Of a DNA stretch of 64,000 nucleotides, positions 8,392 through 18,700 are shown piece by piece. The first letter of the stretch is position 1; each line of letters begins with the position of its first letter. This stretch comes from Agrobacterium larrymoorei (GTDB lineage Bacteria; Pseudomonadota; Alphaproteobacteria; Rhizobiales; Rhizobiaceae), in NCBI RefSeq assembly GCF_030819275.1, contig NZ_JAUTBL010000002.1, positions 2,110,501 to 2,174,500 on the forward strand, given 5' to 3'. The notes below the pieces were generated by a model. That model did no database searches, was not told the DNA's origin, and saw only the letters and a list, made by a program, of their open reading frames with translations. The translations under genes were made by a program, and so were the position numbers.

Positions 8392-10101
8392 GTGGTATCG
8401 AAACTCGAACGCAAGATCGACCAGGGAACCGGACGGGAGAAAGCGGATATCGTTCTGAAGGGCGGGCGTTTCTTCGATCTTGTCACGGGTGAACTGGTCG
8501 CTTCCGACATTGCGATCTGTGACGATACGATCGTTGGCACCTGCGAGTCCTATCACGGCGTCGAGGAGATCGACATCTCCGGCAAGATCGTCGTACCGGG
8601 CTTTATCGACACCCATCTTCACATCGAATCGTCGCTCGTCACGCCGCATGAGTTCGACCGCTGCGTCCTGCCCTATGGCGTCACCACCGCGATCTGCGAT
8701 CCGCATGAAATCGCCAATGTTCTCGGCGCGGAGGGCATCCAGTTCTTCCTCGATTCCTCGCTCGAGACGATCATGGATATCCGCGTGCAGCTCTCTTCCT
8801 GCGTGCCCGCCACTCATCTGGAAACCGCTGGCGCCGATCTGCCGATTGAAAAGCTCCTGCCCTTCCGCGATCATCCAAAGGTCATCGGGCTTGCCGAGTT
8901 CATGAATTTTCCCGGCGTGATCCACAAAGACCCGATCTGCATGGCGAAACTCGAGGCGTTTCAAGGCCAGCATATCGACGGCCACGCGCCGCTTCTCTCC
9001 GGCATGGGGCTTAACGGCTATCTGTCTTCTGGCATCCGCACGGAGCATGAATGCACCAGCGCCAGGGAAGCGCTCGAAAAGATCCGCAAGGGCATGCATA
9101 TTCTGGTCCGTGAAGGATCTGTATCGAAAGACCTGCACGCTCTGATGCCGATCATCACCGAACGCCTGTCGCCCTATCTGGCGCTCTGCACCGATGACCG
9201 CAATCCGCTCGACATCGCCGAACAGGGTCATCTAGACTATATGATCCGCACTGCCATCGCCAATGGCGTCCAGCCGCTGGCAATCTACCGCGCCGCATCG
9301 ATTTCGGCAGCGAAAGCCTTTGGCTTGCGAGATCGCGGCCTCGTCGCGCCCGGCTGGCGCGCCGATCTGGTGGTGATCGACACGCTGCAGAACTGCAAGG
9401 CCAATATGGTCTTCTCCGCCGGCAGGCGCGTGACGCCAGAGCTTTTTTCCACCCGCAAACCGGTCGCTCCCGTCGGTCTCGACAGCGTCAAGGCAAGGCC
9501 GGTGCTTGCCGCTCATTTCGGCGTGCCGGTGACGGAAGGCAAGACATCCGTTCTCGGCGTCCTGCCGGGCAAGATCATCACCGAGCATCGCCGCTTCAAA
9601 CTGCCAAGCGACGGTAACCAGACGACGGTCGATCTCGACAACGACATCATCAAGGTGGCGGTGATCGAGCGGCACGGCAAGAATGGCAATCACGCCAATG
9701 GCTTCGTCCAGGGCTTCGGCTTGAAGAAGGGCGCCATCGCTTCCACCGTCGGGCATGACAGCCACAACATCTGTGTGGTGGGTGTGAACGAGGATGACAT
9801 GGCGCTCGCCGCCAATCGCCTCGGCGAGATCAAGGGCGGCTTCGTGGTGGCGGAAAACGGCAAGATCACCGGCGAGATCGCGCTGCCCGTTGCCGGCCTC
9901 ATGAGCCTGGATCCCTATGAGACCGTACGCGACACCTTGCACACCCTGCGCCAAGCCGCCTATGCGCTCGGGACCACGCTGGAAGAGCCCTTTCTGCAGG
10001 TTGCGTTTTTACCGCTGCCCGTCATTCCACATTTGAAGATTTCCGATAAAGGCCTGGTGGATGTCGATCTTTTTCAGCTTATTGGTGGCGATGCAAAATA
10101 G
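8392..10101 (+). CDS. ade: Adenine deaminase
   Basis: Deaminates adenine to hypoxanthine, feeding xanthine dehydrogenase encoded 18 kb downstream. The 569-residue product is a bacterial Ade-type amidohydrolase: metal motif THLHIESS near residue 75, [10 protein letters not shown], and the C-terminal adenine deaminase domain with VGHDSHNI. It begins with GTG at 8392; no ATG would keep the N-terminal strand. It is monocistronic, isolated from livK by a strong terminator. Confidence 0.94.
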   Translation: MVSKLERKIDQGTGREKADIVLKGGRFFDLVTGELVASDIAICDDTIVGTCESYHGVEEIDISGKIVVPGFIDTHLHIESSLVTPHEFDRCVLPYGVTTAICDPHEIANVLGAEGIQFFLDSSLETIMDIRVQLSSCVPATHLETAGADLPIEKLLPFRDHPKVIGLAEFMNFPGVIHKDPICMAKLEAFQGQHIDGHAPLLSGMGLNGYLSSGIRTEHECTSAREALEKIRKGMHILVREGSVSKDLHALMPIITERLSPYLALCTDDRNPLDIAEQGHLDYMIRTAIANGVQPLAIYRAASISAAKAFGLRDRGLVAPGWRADLVVIDTLQNCKANMVFSAGRRVTPELFSTRKPVAPVGLDSVKARPVLAAHFGVPVTEGKTSVLGVLPGKIITEHRRFKLPSDGNQTTVDLDNDIIKVAVIERHGKNGNHANGFVQGFGLKKGAIASTVGHDSHNICVVGVNEDDMALAANRLGEIKGGFVVAENGKITGEIALPVAGLMSLDPYETVRDTLHTLRQAAYALGTTLEEPFLQVAFLPLPVIPHLKISDKGLVDVDLFQLIGGDAK

Positions 10102-10241
10102 TGTCGTTAGAGGCCGCTAAAAAAGCAACCAACGCAGATATAGTGCGCCTCTACTTCGACTTTACGCAATCGTGATACTGTATTACCTTTATTAGACTAG
10201 GTCCTGCTCTTCTGTAGTGATCGTCACAAGCGGAGCTGCCC

Positions 10242-11195
10242 TTGGTTATAAAGCGCATCGACAAGAAACAGCTTAAGATCGGGATGTTTGTCGAGGCAAT
10301 CGAAGGCCCGTGGCGCGACGATCCTGCAATGGGCCGCCGCTTTCTGGTGAAAACTGCCGAACAACTGGCCGCGATCGTCAATGGCAATGTCAGCGGTGTG
10401 TTCATAAACACCGCGCTTGGCAAGCCGCGCGGAGCAAGCGACAGCATCGTATCCGAACAGAAAACGCTGCGAAATGCCACGAGGCAGGAAAAGCTGCGAA
10501 TTGCCCACGCCATCAACCACCAGTCTGAGGAAGCCAAGGGGCTGATCCAGGGCGTTTTTGACGGTCAGGATGTCAGTGTCGCGGCATTCGCTCCGCTGTT
10601 GGACGATATTGGCAGGACGATGGACGAAAATCCTTCGCTCTTCATCGGCATATCGCGCCTGCGCTCGCAGGATACCGCCACCTTCGTCCACTCGCTCTCC
10701 GTCGCGGCGCTGATGGTGCACTTCGCTCGCTCGATGGAAATGGACGAGTCAATCGTCCAGCTCCTCTGTGTCGCAGGACTGTTGCACGATGTCGGCAAGC
10801 TCGCGATCCCGAAACAGATTCTGCACAAGCAGGGGCCATTAAACGCGGATGAGCGCGTGCAGATCGAGCAGCATCCCGAGCTTGGCTACGAGGTCCTGAA
10901 AAAGCAGTCGGACATGCCGGAACTCGTGCTCGAAATCTGCCGCTCCCACCATGAGCGTATCGATGGCAAAGGCTATCCGCAGGGCCTCTCCGGCGCGCGG
11001 ATCAGTCCGGAGGTTCGCATGAGCACGATTTGCGATGTATTCGATGCACTGACATCCGCCCGATCCTACAAGAAAGGCTGGTCGGCACAACACGCTCTCT
11101 CCTGGATGATGGATCGCGAAGAACAATTCGACAGAACACTGCTGCGCCGCTTCATTCTCAGCCTCGACACCGAAATGACGAAGGGCCTTCTCTAA
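10242..11195 (+). CDS. HD-GYP domain protein (putative c-di-GMP phosphodiesterase)
   Basis: Probably hydrolyses cyclic di-GMP. The 317-residue product has an N-terminal DUF3391-like region (KRIDKKQLKIGMFVEAIEGPW) and a C-terminal HD-GYP domain with LLHDVGKLAIP (HD pair) and HHERIDGKGYP, where the GYP signature is intact. The metal-binding residues needed for activity appear present. The start is TTG at 10242, with GGAG six bases upstream. It has no sensor or receiver domain beyond DUF3391 and stands alone. Confidence 0.9.
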   Translation: MVIKRIDKKQLKIGMFVEAIEGPWRDDPAMGRRFLVKTAEQLAAIVNGNVSGVFINTALGKPRGASDSIVSEQKTLRNATRQEKLRIAHAINHQSEEAKGLIQGVFDGQDVSVAAFAPLLDDIGRTMDENPSLFIGISRLRSQDTATFVHSLSVAALMVHFARSMEMDESIVQLLCVAGLLHDVGKLAIPKQILHKQGPLNADERVQIEQHPELGYEVLKKQSDMPELVLEICRSHHERIDGKGYPQGLSGARISPEVRMSTICDVFDALTSARSYKKGWSAQHALSWMMDREEQFDRTLLRRFILSLDTEMTKGLL

Positions 11196-11219
11196 GACCC
11201 ATGGCAATGATCTGAGCGA

Positions 11220-12893
11220 TTACGATCGCTCGATCCGTGCGCAGAATGCGTCCAGCGGTTCCAGCTTCACCGTATCGATATCGAAAGCGGGATCGAATCC
11301 GGGCAATGCCAGATGCTCGACCACACGAAGCTCCGGCGGCAGGCGGAAATCGGCTGGCTGACGCGTCAGGTTGAAAGCAAAGAGCAGGCTTTCACCATTC
11401 TTCTCCCGCGTAAAGACGAGCAAATCCTGATTGGTCTCGAGAAACGCCATGTCGCCGTCGCGAAGCGCCGCATGGCTGCGGCGGAAGGCCAGCATCGCCT
11501 TATAGTGATTGAGAACCGAATCCGGCTTCCGCTCCTGCCCATCCGCCGCCAGCATGGCATGCGCATAAGGAACCGGCAGCCACGGCTTTTCGGCAGTGGT
11601 GAAACCGGCATGCGGCTTACCAGTCTCCCATACCATCGGCGTGCGGCACCCGTCGCGACCCTTGAACGCCGGCCAGAAGCGGATACCGTATGGGTCGCGC
11701 AAATCCTCGAAGGCAAGATCGGCTTCGGTCAGCGCCAGCTCTTCGCCCTGATATAGGCAAATGGAGCCGCGCAGTGACGCCAGCACGCCGATCGCAAGCT
11801 TTGCCACACGGGTCTGCTCGTCCACATTTTCGGCAAAGCGGCTCAGATGACGGATGACGTCGTGATTGGAAAAGGCCCAGCAGACCCAGCCATCGGTGAC
11901 CGCCTTTTGAAAACCGTCGACTGCGCCGCGAATATGGCTGGCGGTGAAATCCGGCCCCAACAGGTCGAATGTATAGCACATGTTGAGCTTGTCGTTATCC
12001 GCCGTATAGGCGGCGACGGTCTTTAGCGAGCGGGCGCCATCTCCCACCTCGCCCACCGTCATGCGCCCCTCATACTCATTCAGCAAAGCCCGGAAACGCT
12101 TGAGAAAGGCAAGGTTCTCGATCTGCGTCTTGTCATAGAGATGGCTCTGCATGCCATAAGGGTTGACGTCCGGCGCATCGAGACCGGCCTCATCGCTATC
12201 CGGCTCGTGCGGTGGGTTGTCCCGCAGTAGCTTGTCGTGGAAGTAATAGTTGACCGTATCCAGACGGAAGCCGTCCACGCCCCTCTCGAGCCAGAATCTG
12301 ACGGTGTCCAGAAGCGCGTCCTGCACATCCGGATTATGAAAATTGAGGTCCGGTTGCGAGCCGAGGAAGTTGTGCATGTAATATTGCTTGCGCACCCCAT
12401 CCCATTCCCAGGCCGGTCCGCCGAAAACCGAGAGCCAGTTGGTCGGCGCCGTGCCATCCAGTTTCGGGTTTGCCCAGACATACCAGTCCGCCTTCGCATT
12501 GGTCCGGCTGGTTCGGCTTTCCTTGAACCACGGATGCTGATCGGACGTATGCGAGATGACCTGATCGATAATGACCTTCAGTCCGAGCTTATGCGCCTCG
12601 GCAATCAGCGCATCGAAATCCGCAAGCGTCCCGAACATCGGATCCACATCGCAGTAATCGGAAACATCGTACCCCATATCCGCCATCGGCGAGGTGAAAA
12701 AGGGCGACAGCCAGATGCCATCGACACCGAGTGCGTCGATATAGGGTAGATGCTTCGTGATGCCCGCAAGGTCGCCGAAACCATCACCCGTCGTGTCCTG
12801 AAAGGAGCGTGGATAGACCTGGTATATGACCGCTCCCCTCCACCAGTCTGCGTCATGAACTTTGTGTCCGGTGGTAGACATGGCTTGCGGCAT
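11220..12893 (-). CDS. aglA: Alpha-glucosidase, GH13 family
   Basis: Hydrolyses terminal alpha-glucosidic bonds in sucrose, maltose, trehalulose or similar oligosaccharides in the cytoplasm. The 557-residue product starts WWRGAVIYQVYPRSF and carries the GH13 residues: nucleophile Asp in DGFRLDTVNYY, acid/base Glu in VGEVGDG and the third Asp in FSNHDVIRH. The start at 12893 follows GGAG seven bases upstream; a longer frame to 13112 overlaps the kdgK start and lacks family similarity. It resembles AglA of the rhizobial aglEFGAK system, but the transporter genes are absent here. Confidence 0.9.
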   Translation of the reverse strand: MPQAMSTTGHKVHDADWWRGAVIYQVYPRSFQDTTGDGFGDLAGITKHLPYIDALGVDGIWLSPFFTSPMADMGYDVSDYCDVDPMFGTLADFDALIAEAHKLGLKVIIDQVISHTSDQHPWFKESRTSRTNAKADWYVWANPKLDGTAPTNWLSVFGGPAWEWDGVRKQYYMHNFLGSQPDLNFHNPDVQDALLDTVRFWLERGVDGFRLDTVNYYFHDKLLRDNPPHEPDSDEAGLDAPDVNPYGMQSHLYDKTQIENLAFLKRFRALLNEYEGRMTVGEVGDGARSLKTVAAYTADNDKLNMCYTFDLLGPDFTASHIRGAVDGFQKAVTDGWVCWAFSNHDVIRHLSRFAENVDEQTRVAKLAIGVLASLRGSICLYQGEELALTEADLAFEDLRDPYGIRFWPAFKGRDGCRTPMVWETGKPHAGFTTAEKPWLPVPYAHAMLAADGQERKPDSVLNHYKAMLAFRRSHAALRDGDMAFLETNQDLLVFTREKNGESLLFAFNLTRQPADFRLPPELRVVEHLALPGFDPAFDIDTVKLEPLDAFCARIERS

Positions 12894-13061
12894 GAAGGAT
12901 CTCCGAAGTGAAGCTGTCCAACCATATAAAGCCCCGATTGATCCGTAAACGGTGAATGCCGGTTGAATATAAGATCGCCCCTTCAATCGGCTTTCGCCGC
13001 CCTTGCAAGCCGGGCCGTGGCGTCGTAATGGCGAAGCGTCAGACGACAGGAGGAGAGTGCA

Positions 13062-13979
13062 GTGAGTGGACGGTTTCTTTCGATCGGCGAGTGCATGGTG
13101 GAGCTTTCGCAAGCGGGCGACGGCCTGCTGCGCAAGGGCTTTGCCGGAGACACGCTGAACACCGCCTGGTATGCACGCGCCTGCCTTCCGCAGGACTGGT
13201 CCGTCGATTATTTCACCGCCCTTGGCGACGATCCGCTCTCGCAGGAAATGCTATCCTTCATCGAGAGCGCCGGCATCGGCACGCAGCAGATCTCCCGTAT
13301 CCAGGGCGGCACGCCGGGCCTTTACCTCATCAATCTGAAAGACGGCGAGCGCACCTTCAGCTATTGGCGCAGCACCGCTGCCGCACGCCAGCTAGCGGCA
13401 GACGCCGATCATTTGCGTGAGACCATCGAGGCTGCCGACACCGTCTATTTCTCCGGCATTACCCTTGCCATTCTCGCCAACCCAATCGCGGTCGAGACCT
13501 TCCTGTCCGAACTGCGCCGCGCCAAGGCGTCCGACAAGCAGGTTGTGTTCGATCCCAATATCCGCCCGCGCCTGTGGGCCAACCGCGACATCATGCTGGA
13601 GACGATCACCAACGGCGCACGCGCTGCCACGCTCGTCATGCCAAGCTTCGATGACGAGGCCGGTAACTTTGGCGACACCGATGTAGAGGCGACCATTGCC
13701 CGCTACCGTGCGCTCGGCGTTGCCAATATCGTGGTGAAAGATGGCGCGAAAGGCGCGACACTCGATTTCGGCGGTGAGCGCAGCCATGCGCGCGCCGAGC
13801 AGGCCGTAAAGGTGGTGGATACGACGAGCGCTGGAGACAGCTTCAACGGCGCCTTCCTCTCCCGCTTCGTCACCGGCAGCACGCCACAGGAAGCGGCCAC
13901 CTTTGCCGCCAAGGCTGCCGCCACCGTCATCGGCCACCACGGCGCTCTCATCAGCCCGGATCTGCTGCCCAGGACGTAA
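13062..13979 (+). CDS. kdgK: 2-dehydro-3-deoxygluconokinase-like PfkB sugar kinase
   Basis: Likely phosphorylates 2-keto-3-deoxygluconate to KDPG for the Entner-Doudoroff route. The 305-residue PfkB/ribokinase-family product has the N-terminal substrate strand FLSIGECMVELS, the YWRSTAAAR segment typical of KDG kinases and the C-terminal signature DTTSAGDSFNGAFL, where the Asp is the catalytic base. GTG start with AGGAGGAGAG just upstream. Divergent from aglA. Another sugar acid as substrate is possible. Confidence 0.87.
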   Translation: MSGRFLSIGECMVELSQAGDGLLRKGFAGDTLNTAWYARACLPQDWSVDYFTALGDDPLSQEMLSFIESAGIGTQQISRIQGGTPGLYLINLKDGERTFSYWRSTAAARQLAADADHLRETIEAADTVYFSGITLAILANPIAVETFLSELRRAKASDKQVVFDPNIRPRLWANRDIMLETITNGARAATLVMPSFDDEAGNFGDTDVEATIARYRALGVANIVVKDGAKGATLDFGGERSHARAEQAVKVVDTTSAGDSFNGAFLSRFVTGSTPQEAATFAAKAAATVIGHHGALISPDLLPRT

Positions 13980-14213
13980 AACGCCGTTGACAGCCTGTTC
14001 AAGAATTGTCGTTGGTCTGACGAAAATGGTCATTTCGAGAACCGGAGCGCAGCGTACTAGCGTAGGTGAGCACCGGAAGCGCAGAAATCGCCATTTGCAG
14101 GTGACCAGCAGCAGTTCTTTGAAAGGCTGTGACATGATGCTGTAACACGCCTGTCGCATACACGCGAAGGCCGGTAGATCACCGGGAGTCGCAAGCGCGA
14201 GGGTCGGCACAGC
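13980..14213. repeat. Intergenic repeat-like stretch between kdgK and GT4 gene
   Basis: Around 14035-14090 two similar GC-rich units occur in tandem: GAGAACCGGAGCGCAG and GAGCACCGGAAGCGCAG, separated by a short GTACTAGCGTA block. This layout resembles dispersed intergenic repeats of Rhizobiaceae, but only one copy is in the window, so repeat status is not shown. Confidence 0.4.
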
Positions 14214-15263
14214 ATGACCAGAATTACCATCGTCACGGATGCCTGGCATCCACAGGTCAACGGCGTCGTACGCTCCATCGAGAACACCAATGCCGAACTG
14301 GAGCGTATGGGCGTGGACGTCTGTATGGTAACGCCGCAGAACTTCCATTCCGTGCCCTGCCCCACCTATCCGGAAATTCGCCTTTCGGTCGCAAGCTATC
14401 GGCGGGTGTCAAAGGAAATCGAAAAGGGCCAGCCGTCTTACGTCCATATTGCCACCGAAGGTCCGCTCGGCTTCATGGCGCGCCGCTGGTGCATCAAGCA
14501 CGGCATGCGCTTCTCCACCAGCTACCACACCCGTTTTCCCGAATATGTGGCGGCCCGCTTCCCCATCCCGGAAAGCTGGCTCTACGCCTTCGTGCGCTGG
14601 TTCCACAATGGCGGCAGCGCCTGCATGGTGGCAACGCCGAGCCTTGAGACGGAACTCCAATCCAAAGGCGTGAAAAACCTCAAACGCTGGAGCCGCGGCA
14701 TCGACGCCAAGCTCTTCCGCCCAAGGCAAAAGGAAGAGCGCCCCTTCGGCCTCCCCCGTCCGATCTTCATGACCATCGGCCGTGTCTCGGTCGAAAAGAA
14801 CCTGCCGGACTTTCTCGATCTCGATCTGCCGGGCTCCAAGGTTGTCGTGGGAGATGGACCGGCACGCGCCGAGCTTCAGCAGAAATATCCCGATGTGCTC
14901 TTTACCGGCGTGAAGACCGGCGAGGATCTGGCGAAAGCCTACGCGCAGGCGGACGTCTTCGTCTTCCCGTCCAAGACCGACACCTTCGGCAACACCATTC
15001 TCGAAGCGTTATCAAGCGGCGTCCCGGTCGCAGCCTTTCCGGTCACGGGTCCGCTTGATATTATCGGCGGCCATCCGAAGGCGGGTGCCCTGAACGTGGA
15101 TCTCCGCAAGGCCTGCCTTGCCGCACTCGATTGCTCCCCGGAGGCAGCCCTTGCCGTCTCCCGCAACTATTCCTGGGAAAAGGCATCCCGCCAGTTTCTG
15201 GATAACGTGACGTCCGCCGCCACCAGCGGCCTTCCGGGCTTCTGTGCGGCGCATGCAATGTGA
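14214..15263 (+). CDS. GT4-family glycosyltransferase
   Basis: Retaining glycosyltransferase of 349 residues, two Rossmann domains. The N-terminal VTDAWHPQVNGVVRSIENT and C-terminal FVFPSKTDTFGNTILEALSSGVPVAAFPVTGP (with the E-x7-E type region) match the MgtA/PimB-like branch that moves mannose, glucose or similar sugars onto lipids such as diacylglycerol. No signal peptide or membrane span, so it should act at the inner face of the membrane. It is a lone gene; donor and acceptor cannot be read from sequence. Confidence 0.85.
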   Translation: MTRITIVTDAWHPQVNGVVRSIENTNAELERMGVDVCMVTPQNFHSVPCPTYPEIRLSVASYRRVSKEIEKGQPSYVHIATEGPLGFMARRWCIKHGMRFSTSYHTRFPEYVAARFPIPESWLYAFVRWFHNGGSACMVATPSLETELQSKGVKNLKRWSRGIDAKLFRPRQKEERPFGLPRPIFMTIGRVSVEKNLPDFLDLDLPGSKVVVGDGPARAELQQKYPDVLFTGVKTGEDLAKAYAQADVFVFPSKTDTFGNTILEALSSGVPVAAFPVTGPLDIIGGHPKAGALNVDLRKACLAALDCSPEAALAVSRNYSWEKASRQFLDNVTSAATSGLPGFCAAHAM

Positions 15264-15422
15264 GCGGATCACGCGCAAGCGGCCTGCATTTTCAGTGGAC
15301 GCACGAGCCCATTGCTGTCAGAAGGCGTCAGGACGCGACTGCCGTTATCTTTAGAACGGGGTCGGGCTGCTGATTGACGTCAGGCGGCTGCCGCGAGGTT
15401 ACGCAGGCCGTCCTATTCTCTG

Positions 15423-15530
15423 TAGAGCGTGTCGCGATCTTTGAGATTCGCTCCTTACGCTTTAGATCTTTGTTTGATCGCATGCCGTTATCGCAAAACT
15501 GCTGACCACTTTTGCGTGGACCATGCTCTA
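15423..15530 (-). repeat. Repeat A copy 4 (inverted)
   Basis: Full-length copy in minus orientation with symmetrical ends TAGAGC...GCTCTA, 108 bases. It contains the reverse complements of the CGCGATCTTTGAGATTCGCTC block, the TTATCGCAAAAC block and the hairpin. It lies between the convergent GT4 and DUF2026-type genes. Confidence 0.85.
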
Positions 15531-15532
15531 GA

Positions 15533-16141
15533 TCACCAAGCGCCGTTCAGCGCGTTTCCTGCAAGCGGGATCGTCCGGCTCTTCCCATTGCTGTCGCTGA
15601 CGGAAATTTCGCTCTGCATCTGCTTGGGAGACTTGCGAAACCAGCCCGCGGCGATAGAGGCCAGATCGCCGATCATCCCATGCTTGCGCCAATCGGCGAA
15701 GCGCTGCGCCATCGCCTCTGCCTCATGCTTGAAGAAGAAATCGCCCGACTGCGACAGCTCGTTGATGGAGGAAGCCATGGACGACATGGGCTTCTGGAAC
15801 ATCTTTGCCGGAACCGAGAGGCCATGTGCCGCTTGCGGAAAAGCCGGCGCCATGAAATCGATCGCCCAACCATCCGCTTCCACCCAGCAGTGAAAGTTCT
15901 CGCCAGCGCCCGTCACATGGCCGTCCTCGCGATGATCGGCAAAGAGCAGCATCGTGCCGCCAAGATTATAGGCCGCAAGCCCACCCCTCGGCTTCGCCTT
16001 CACCTTGTAATGATGCTCCAGAATGAAGGCGCCAAACGTGCTGAAATACATCGACGCCGTCGCCGGATCGGCATTCTCGTTGAGAAGCAGACTGTTGATG
16101 ACGCGATAGATGCGATGATAATCGCTCTGCTTGATCAGCAT
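15533..16141 (-). CDS. Conserved protein of unknown function (DUF2026-like)
   Basis: I do not know the function. The 202-residue product starts MLIKQSDYHRIYRVINSLLL and resembles DUF2026 as I recall it. Its middle contains FHCWVEADGWAIDFMAP, where Cys-His residues and a following Trp-x-x-Asp recall the His and Asp part of papain/transglutaminase-like folds, so a cysteine hydrolase is conceivable. The frame is open to 16234, but that extension runs through repeat B1, so the start at 16141 is preferred. It follows der on the same strand, separated by a 79-base palindromic repeat. Confidence 0.65.
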   Translation of the reverse strand: MLIKQSDYHRIYRVINSLLLNENADPATASMYFSTFGAFILEHHYKVKAKPRGGLAAYNLGGTMLLFADHREDGHVTGAGENFHCWVEADGWAIDFMAPAFPQAAHGLSVPAKMFQKPMSSMASSINELSQSGDFFFKHEAEAMAQRFADWRKHGMIGDLASIAAGWFRKSPKQMQSEISVSDSNGKSRTIPLAGNALNGAW

Positions 16142-16202
16142 GATGTTTGACCTGAAGTAAGTGCAGGGGCAGATTGAGGAGGATGCGCTAGCCTTCCCTC
16201 CG

Positions 16203-16281
16203 CCGTCATCCTCGGGCTTGACCCGAGGATCCATTGGTTCCGGATGCGTGTAGATCCTCGGGTCAAGCCCGAGGATGACGG
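16203..16281. repeat. Repeat B copy 1 (perfect 29-bp palindromic element)
   Basis: 16203-16231 and 16253-16281 are perfect inverted repeats of 29 bases, CCGTCATCCTCGGGCTTGAC continuing CCGAGGATC, around a 21-base loop. Each arm also contains an internal inverted repeat (CCTCGGGC...GACCCGAGG). It sits between der and the DUF2026-like gene. Two diverged copies occur at 24071-24154 and 55307-55381. Confidence 0.9.
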
Positions 16282-16318
16282 AGTGCTTGAGGCGGCCCTC
16301 AGCGAGGAAAACCGCTGA

Positions 16319-17743
16319 CTACCGTTTCTTCGCCTTGTGCTCGAACGGATTGTCCGACCCGCGATAATGCACCCGGATCGGCACGCCCGGCATATCGAAA
16401 TCCTTGCGCAGACCGTTGACCAGATAGCGCGTGTAGGATTCTGGAATGGCCTCAGGCCGCGTGCAGGAAATCATGAAGGCCGGTGGCCGTGCCTTCACCT
16501 GCGTCATGTATTTCAGGCGCAGGCGACGGCCCGACACCGCCGGTGGCGGATGCTGGGTGACCTGCATATCCAGCCAGCGATTGAGCTTGGCAGTGGAGAT
16601 ACGACGGTTCCATACCTTGTCGGTATCGATGATGTTCTGCATCAGCCGGTCGAGGCCGTAGCCGGTCTGGCCGGAAATCGGAACGGCGCGAATGCCGCGC
16701 GCCTGCGGCAGAAGCCGCTCGGTCTTTTCACGCAGGTCGGCAAGCACCGCCTGCGCATCCTCGACCAGATCCCACTTGTTGAAGGCCAGCACCGCTGCAC
16801 GGCCTTCGCGGATGACCAGATCGACGAGCTGCAGATCCTGCTTCTCGAAAGGAATGGTGGAATCGAAGACGATGACGACGGTCTCGGCAAAGCGGATGGA
16901 CCGCAGCGAATCCGCCACTGAGAGCTTTTCCAGCTTCTCGGTGACCTTCGCCTTGCGACGCATGCCAGCCGTGTCGAACATCTTGATGGTGCGGCCGCGC
17001 CAATCCCACTCGACCGAGATACTGTCGCGCGTAATACCGGCTTCCGGACCGGTCAGAAGACGGTCTTCACCGAGAAAGCGGTTGATCAGCGTCGACTTAC
17101 CGGCATTCGGGCGACCGATGATCGCCACGCGCAGTGGCTTGGTGTCGTCATAGGCGGGCTCGTAATCTTCGTCCTCTTCCTCTTCGCTGGAAAGGACGAC
17201 GTCGGTTTCGGCCTCTTCGAAACCGTCTTCCGGCGGAAAGGCGACATCTTCACCAATGGCGGCAACGATGGCATCGCGCAGATCGATCATGCCCTGCCCG
17301 TGCTCGGCGGAAATCGGGCATGGCTCGCCAAGACCCAGCGTATAGGCATCGTAGAAGCCGCCATCCGAGCCACGCGCTTCGGATTTATTGGCAACGAGCA
17401 CCACAGGCTTGCCCCGACGGCGCAGCATTTCGCCCAGCGTCTCGTCGGCGGGTGTGAGACCATATTTGGCGTCGACGACGAAGAGCGTCAGATCGGCTTC
17501 CTCGATCGCCTCTTCCGTCTGCGCCCACATGCGCCCCTGCAGCGTCTCTGGCGCGGATTGTTCGAGACCGGCGGTGTCGATGATGGTGAAACGCAGGTCC
17601 ACGAGTTTCGCGTCACCCGGACGACGGTCGCGGGTAACACCCGGCGTGTCATCCACGAGCGCCAGCTTCTTGCCAACCAGACGGTTGAACAGCGTGGATT
17701 TGCCGACATTCGGACGTCCGACGATGGCGACGGTGAAGGTCAT
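16319..17743 (-). CDS. der: Ribosome biogenesis GTPase Der (EngA)
   Basis: Essential GTPase for 50S subunit assembly. The 474-residue product has two tandem GTPase domains, with P-loops GRPNVGKS at residues 8-15 and GRPNAGKS near 211, G3 motifs DTAGL and DTAGM, and G4 motifs NKSE and NKWD. A C-terminal KH-like domain follows. The acidic linker between the G domains (about residues 175-200, [20 protein letters not shown]) is longer than in E. coli, typical of alphaproteobacteria. It lies 128 bases downstream of the TPR gene on the same strand and may share its transcript. Confidence 0.96.
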   Translation of the reverse strand: MTFTVAIVGRPNVGKSTLFNRLVGKKLALVDDTPGVTRDRRPGDAKLVDLRFTIIDTAGLEQSAPETLQGRMWAQTEEAIEEADLTLFVVDAKYGLTPADETLGEMLRRRGKPVVLVANKSEARGSDGGFYDAYTLGLGEPCPISAEHGQGMIDLRDAIVAAIGEDVAFPPEDGFEEAETDVVLSSEEEEDEDYEPAYDDTKPLRVAIIGRPNAGKSTLINRFLGEDRLLTGPEAGITRDSISVEWDWRGRTIKMFDTAGMRRKAKVTEKLEKLSVADSLRSIRFAETVVIVFDSTIPFEKQDLQLVDLVIREGRAAVLAFNKWDLVEDAQAVLADLREKTERLLPQARGIRAVPISGQTGYGLDRLMQNIIDTDKVWNRRISTAKLNRWLDMQVTQHPPPAVSGRRLRLKYMTQVKARPPAFMISCTRPEAIPESYTRYLVNGLRKDFDMPGVPIRVHYRGSDNPFEHKAKKR

Positions 17744-17871
17744 GATAGTGCCCTAACTTCTATAGCGTCGGACCGGAAACCCAATGGGCTCCGGTCCGAC
17801 GCCTTCAACAGAAAACCTTTACAGCTCTCGGCCATCCCTCGGACAAGCCATGCGCTGCAGGAAATGAGAAT

Positions 17872-18543
17872 TTACGCTGCCTTGCCGGATGCGGCAATAT
17901 TGTCGAGCATGATCTGCGCGCGGTTCGCCACATTGCGCGGCGCCTGAGAATCGCCGGTGATGAGTTCGAACCACTGCTTTGCCTGGGCGAAATTGCCGGC
18001 CTTGTACGCGGCAAGACCAAGCGCCTCACGCGCGGAGTTGCGCAGCGGCTGTCCGTCGGCTGAAAGCGCTTCCGCCTGTGCCGAGACCTGCTCGTACGTG
18101 CCGTTGTCGACCAGAAGAAAAGCCGCACGCACCTTCGCCATGTCACGGAAAATTTGTGGAGCGCTGGTGTCGTTACCGATGGCGGTGAAGGCAGCGATGG
18201 CGGCAGCGGCGTCGCCCTTCTGCGCGAGCAGCGTTGCGGCGCGAAACTTGGCGAGGATCGGATACGAGCCGTGGCCAGCACTTTCCAGATCGGTCAGAGC
18301 TTTGAGCGCTTCATCATTCTTGCCTTCGGAGGCGAGCTTCAAGGCGCTGGCGAACTGGTCGCCGGAGGCCGAGGCACGGCTATTGCTCCAATATTCGTAG
18401 ATACCGGCACCAGCGGAAGCCAGAACGATCAACACCGCAGCACCAATCACGATCGCGCCGTAACGACCCCAGAAGTTGCTCAACTTCTCGGAGCGGATCT
18501 GCTCGTTCACTTCGCGGATGAAGCTGTCATTCTCGTGCGCCAT
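17872..18543 (-). CDS. Membrane-anchored TPR-like protein, YfgM family
   Basis: A 223-residue protein with a cytoplasmic N-terminus, one transmembrane helix (about residues 26-46, GAIVIGAAVLIVLASAGAGIYEYW) and a periplasmic region of helical TPR-like repeats. YfgM in E. coli is an ancillary subunit of the SecYEG translocon that works with periplasmic chaperones, and it is often encoded near der and bamB. Here der follows but bamB is not seen. The start at 18543 follows GGAG six bases upstream; the longer frame is unsupported. Confidence 0.82.
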   Translation of the reverse strand: MAHENDSFIREVNEQIRSEKLSNFWGRYGAIVIGAAVLIVLASAGAGIYEYWSNSRASASGDQFASALKLASEGKNDEALKALTDLESAGHGSYPILAKFRAATLLAQKGDAAAAIAAFTAIGNDTSAPQIFRDMAKVRAAFLLVDNGTYEQVSAQAEALSADGQPLRNSAREALGLAAYKAGNFAQAKQWFELITGDSQAPRNVANRAQIMLDNIAASGKAA

Positions 18544-18624
18544 CGAATTCTCCGTTACCCGCACCGGAAGGCGAAAAGCCGATCGGTCTGCGGACATGCC
18601 AAGGCAACCCTGTTGCGGCAGACC

Positions 18625-18654
18625 GAAAAAAGCCCACCACATTTATTGGTGGGC
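18625..18654 (-). terminator. Rho-independent terminator after nnrU-like gene
   Basis: Read on the minus strand, GCCCACCA and TGGTGGGC form an 8-bp stem with a 7-base loop, followed by a run of seven T. It ends the nnrU-like transcript and separates it from the TPR gene. Confidence 0.9.
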
Positions 18655-18700
18655 CTTCTAGCCTATTTTCCTTGAGATGTAAGGGGGAAACGTCAGTTTC

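Noticed and set aside
7053..8540. 495-codon minus-strand open frame opposite the livK-like gene
   Set aside because: The plus-strand gene has a signal peptide, ribosome site and terminator. The reverse frame also crosses that terminator.
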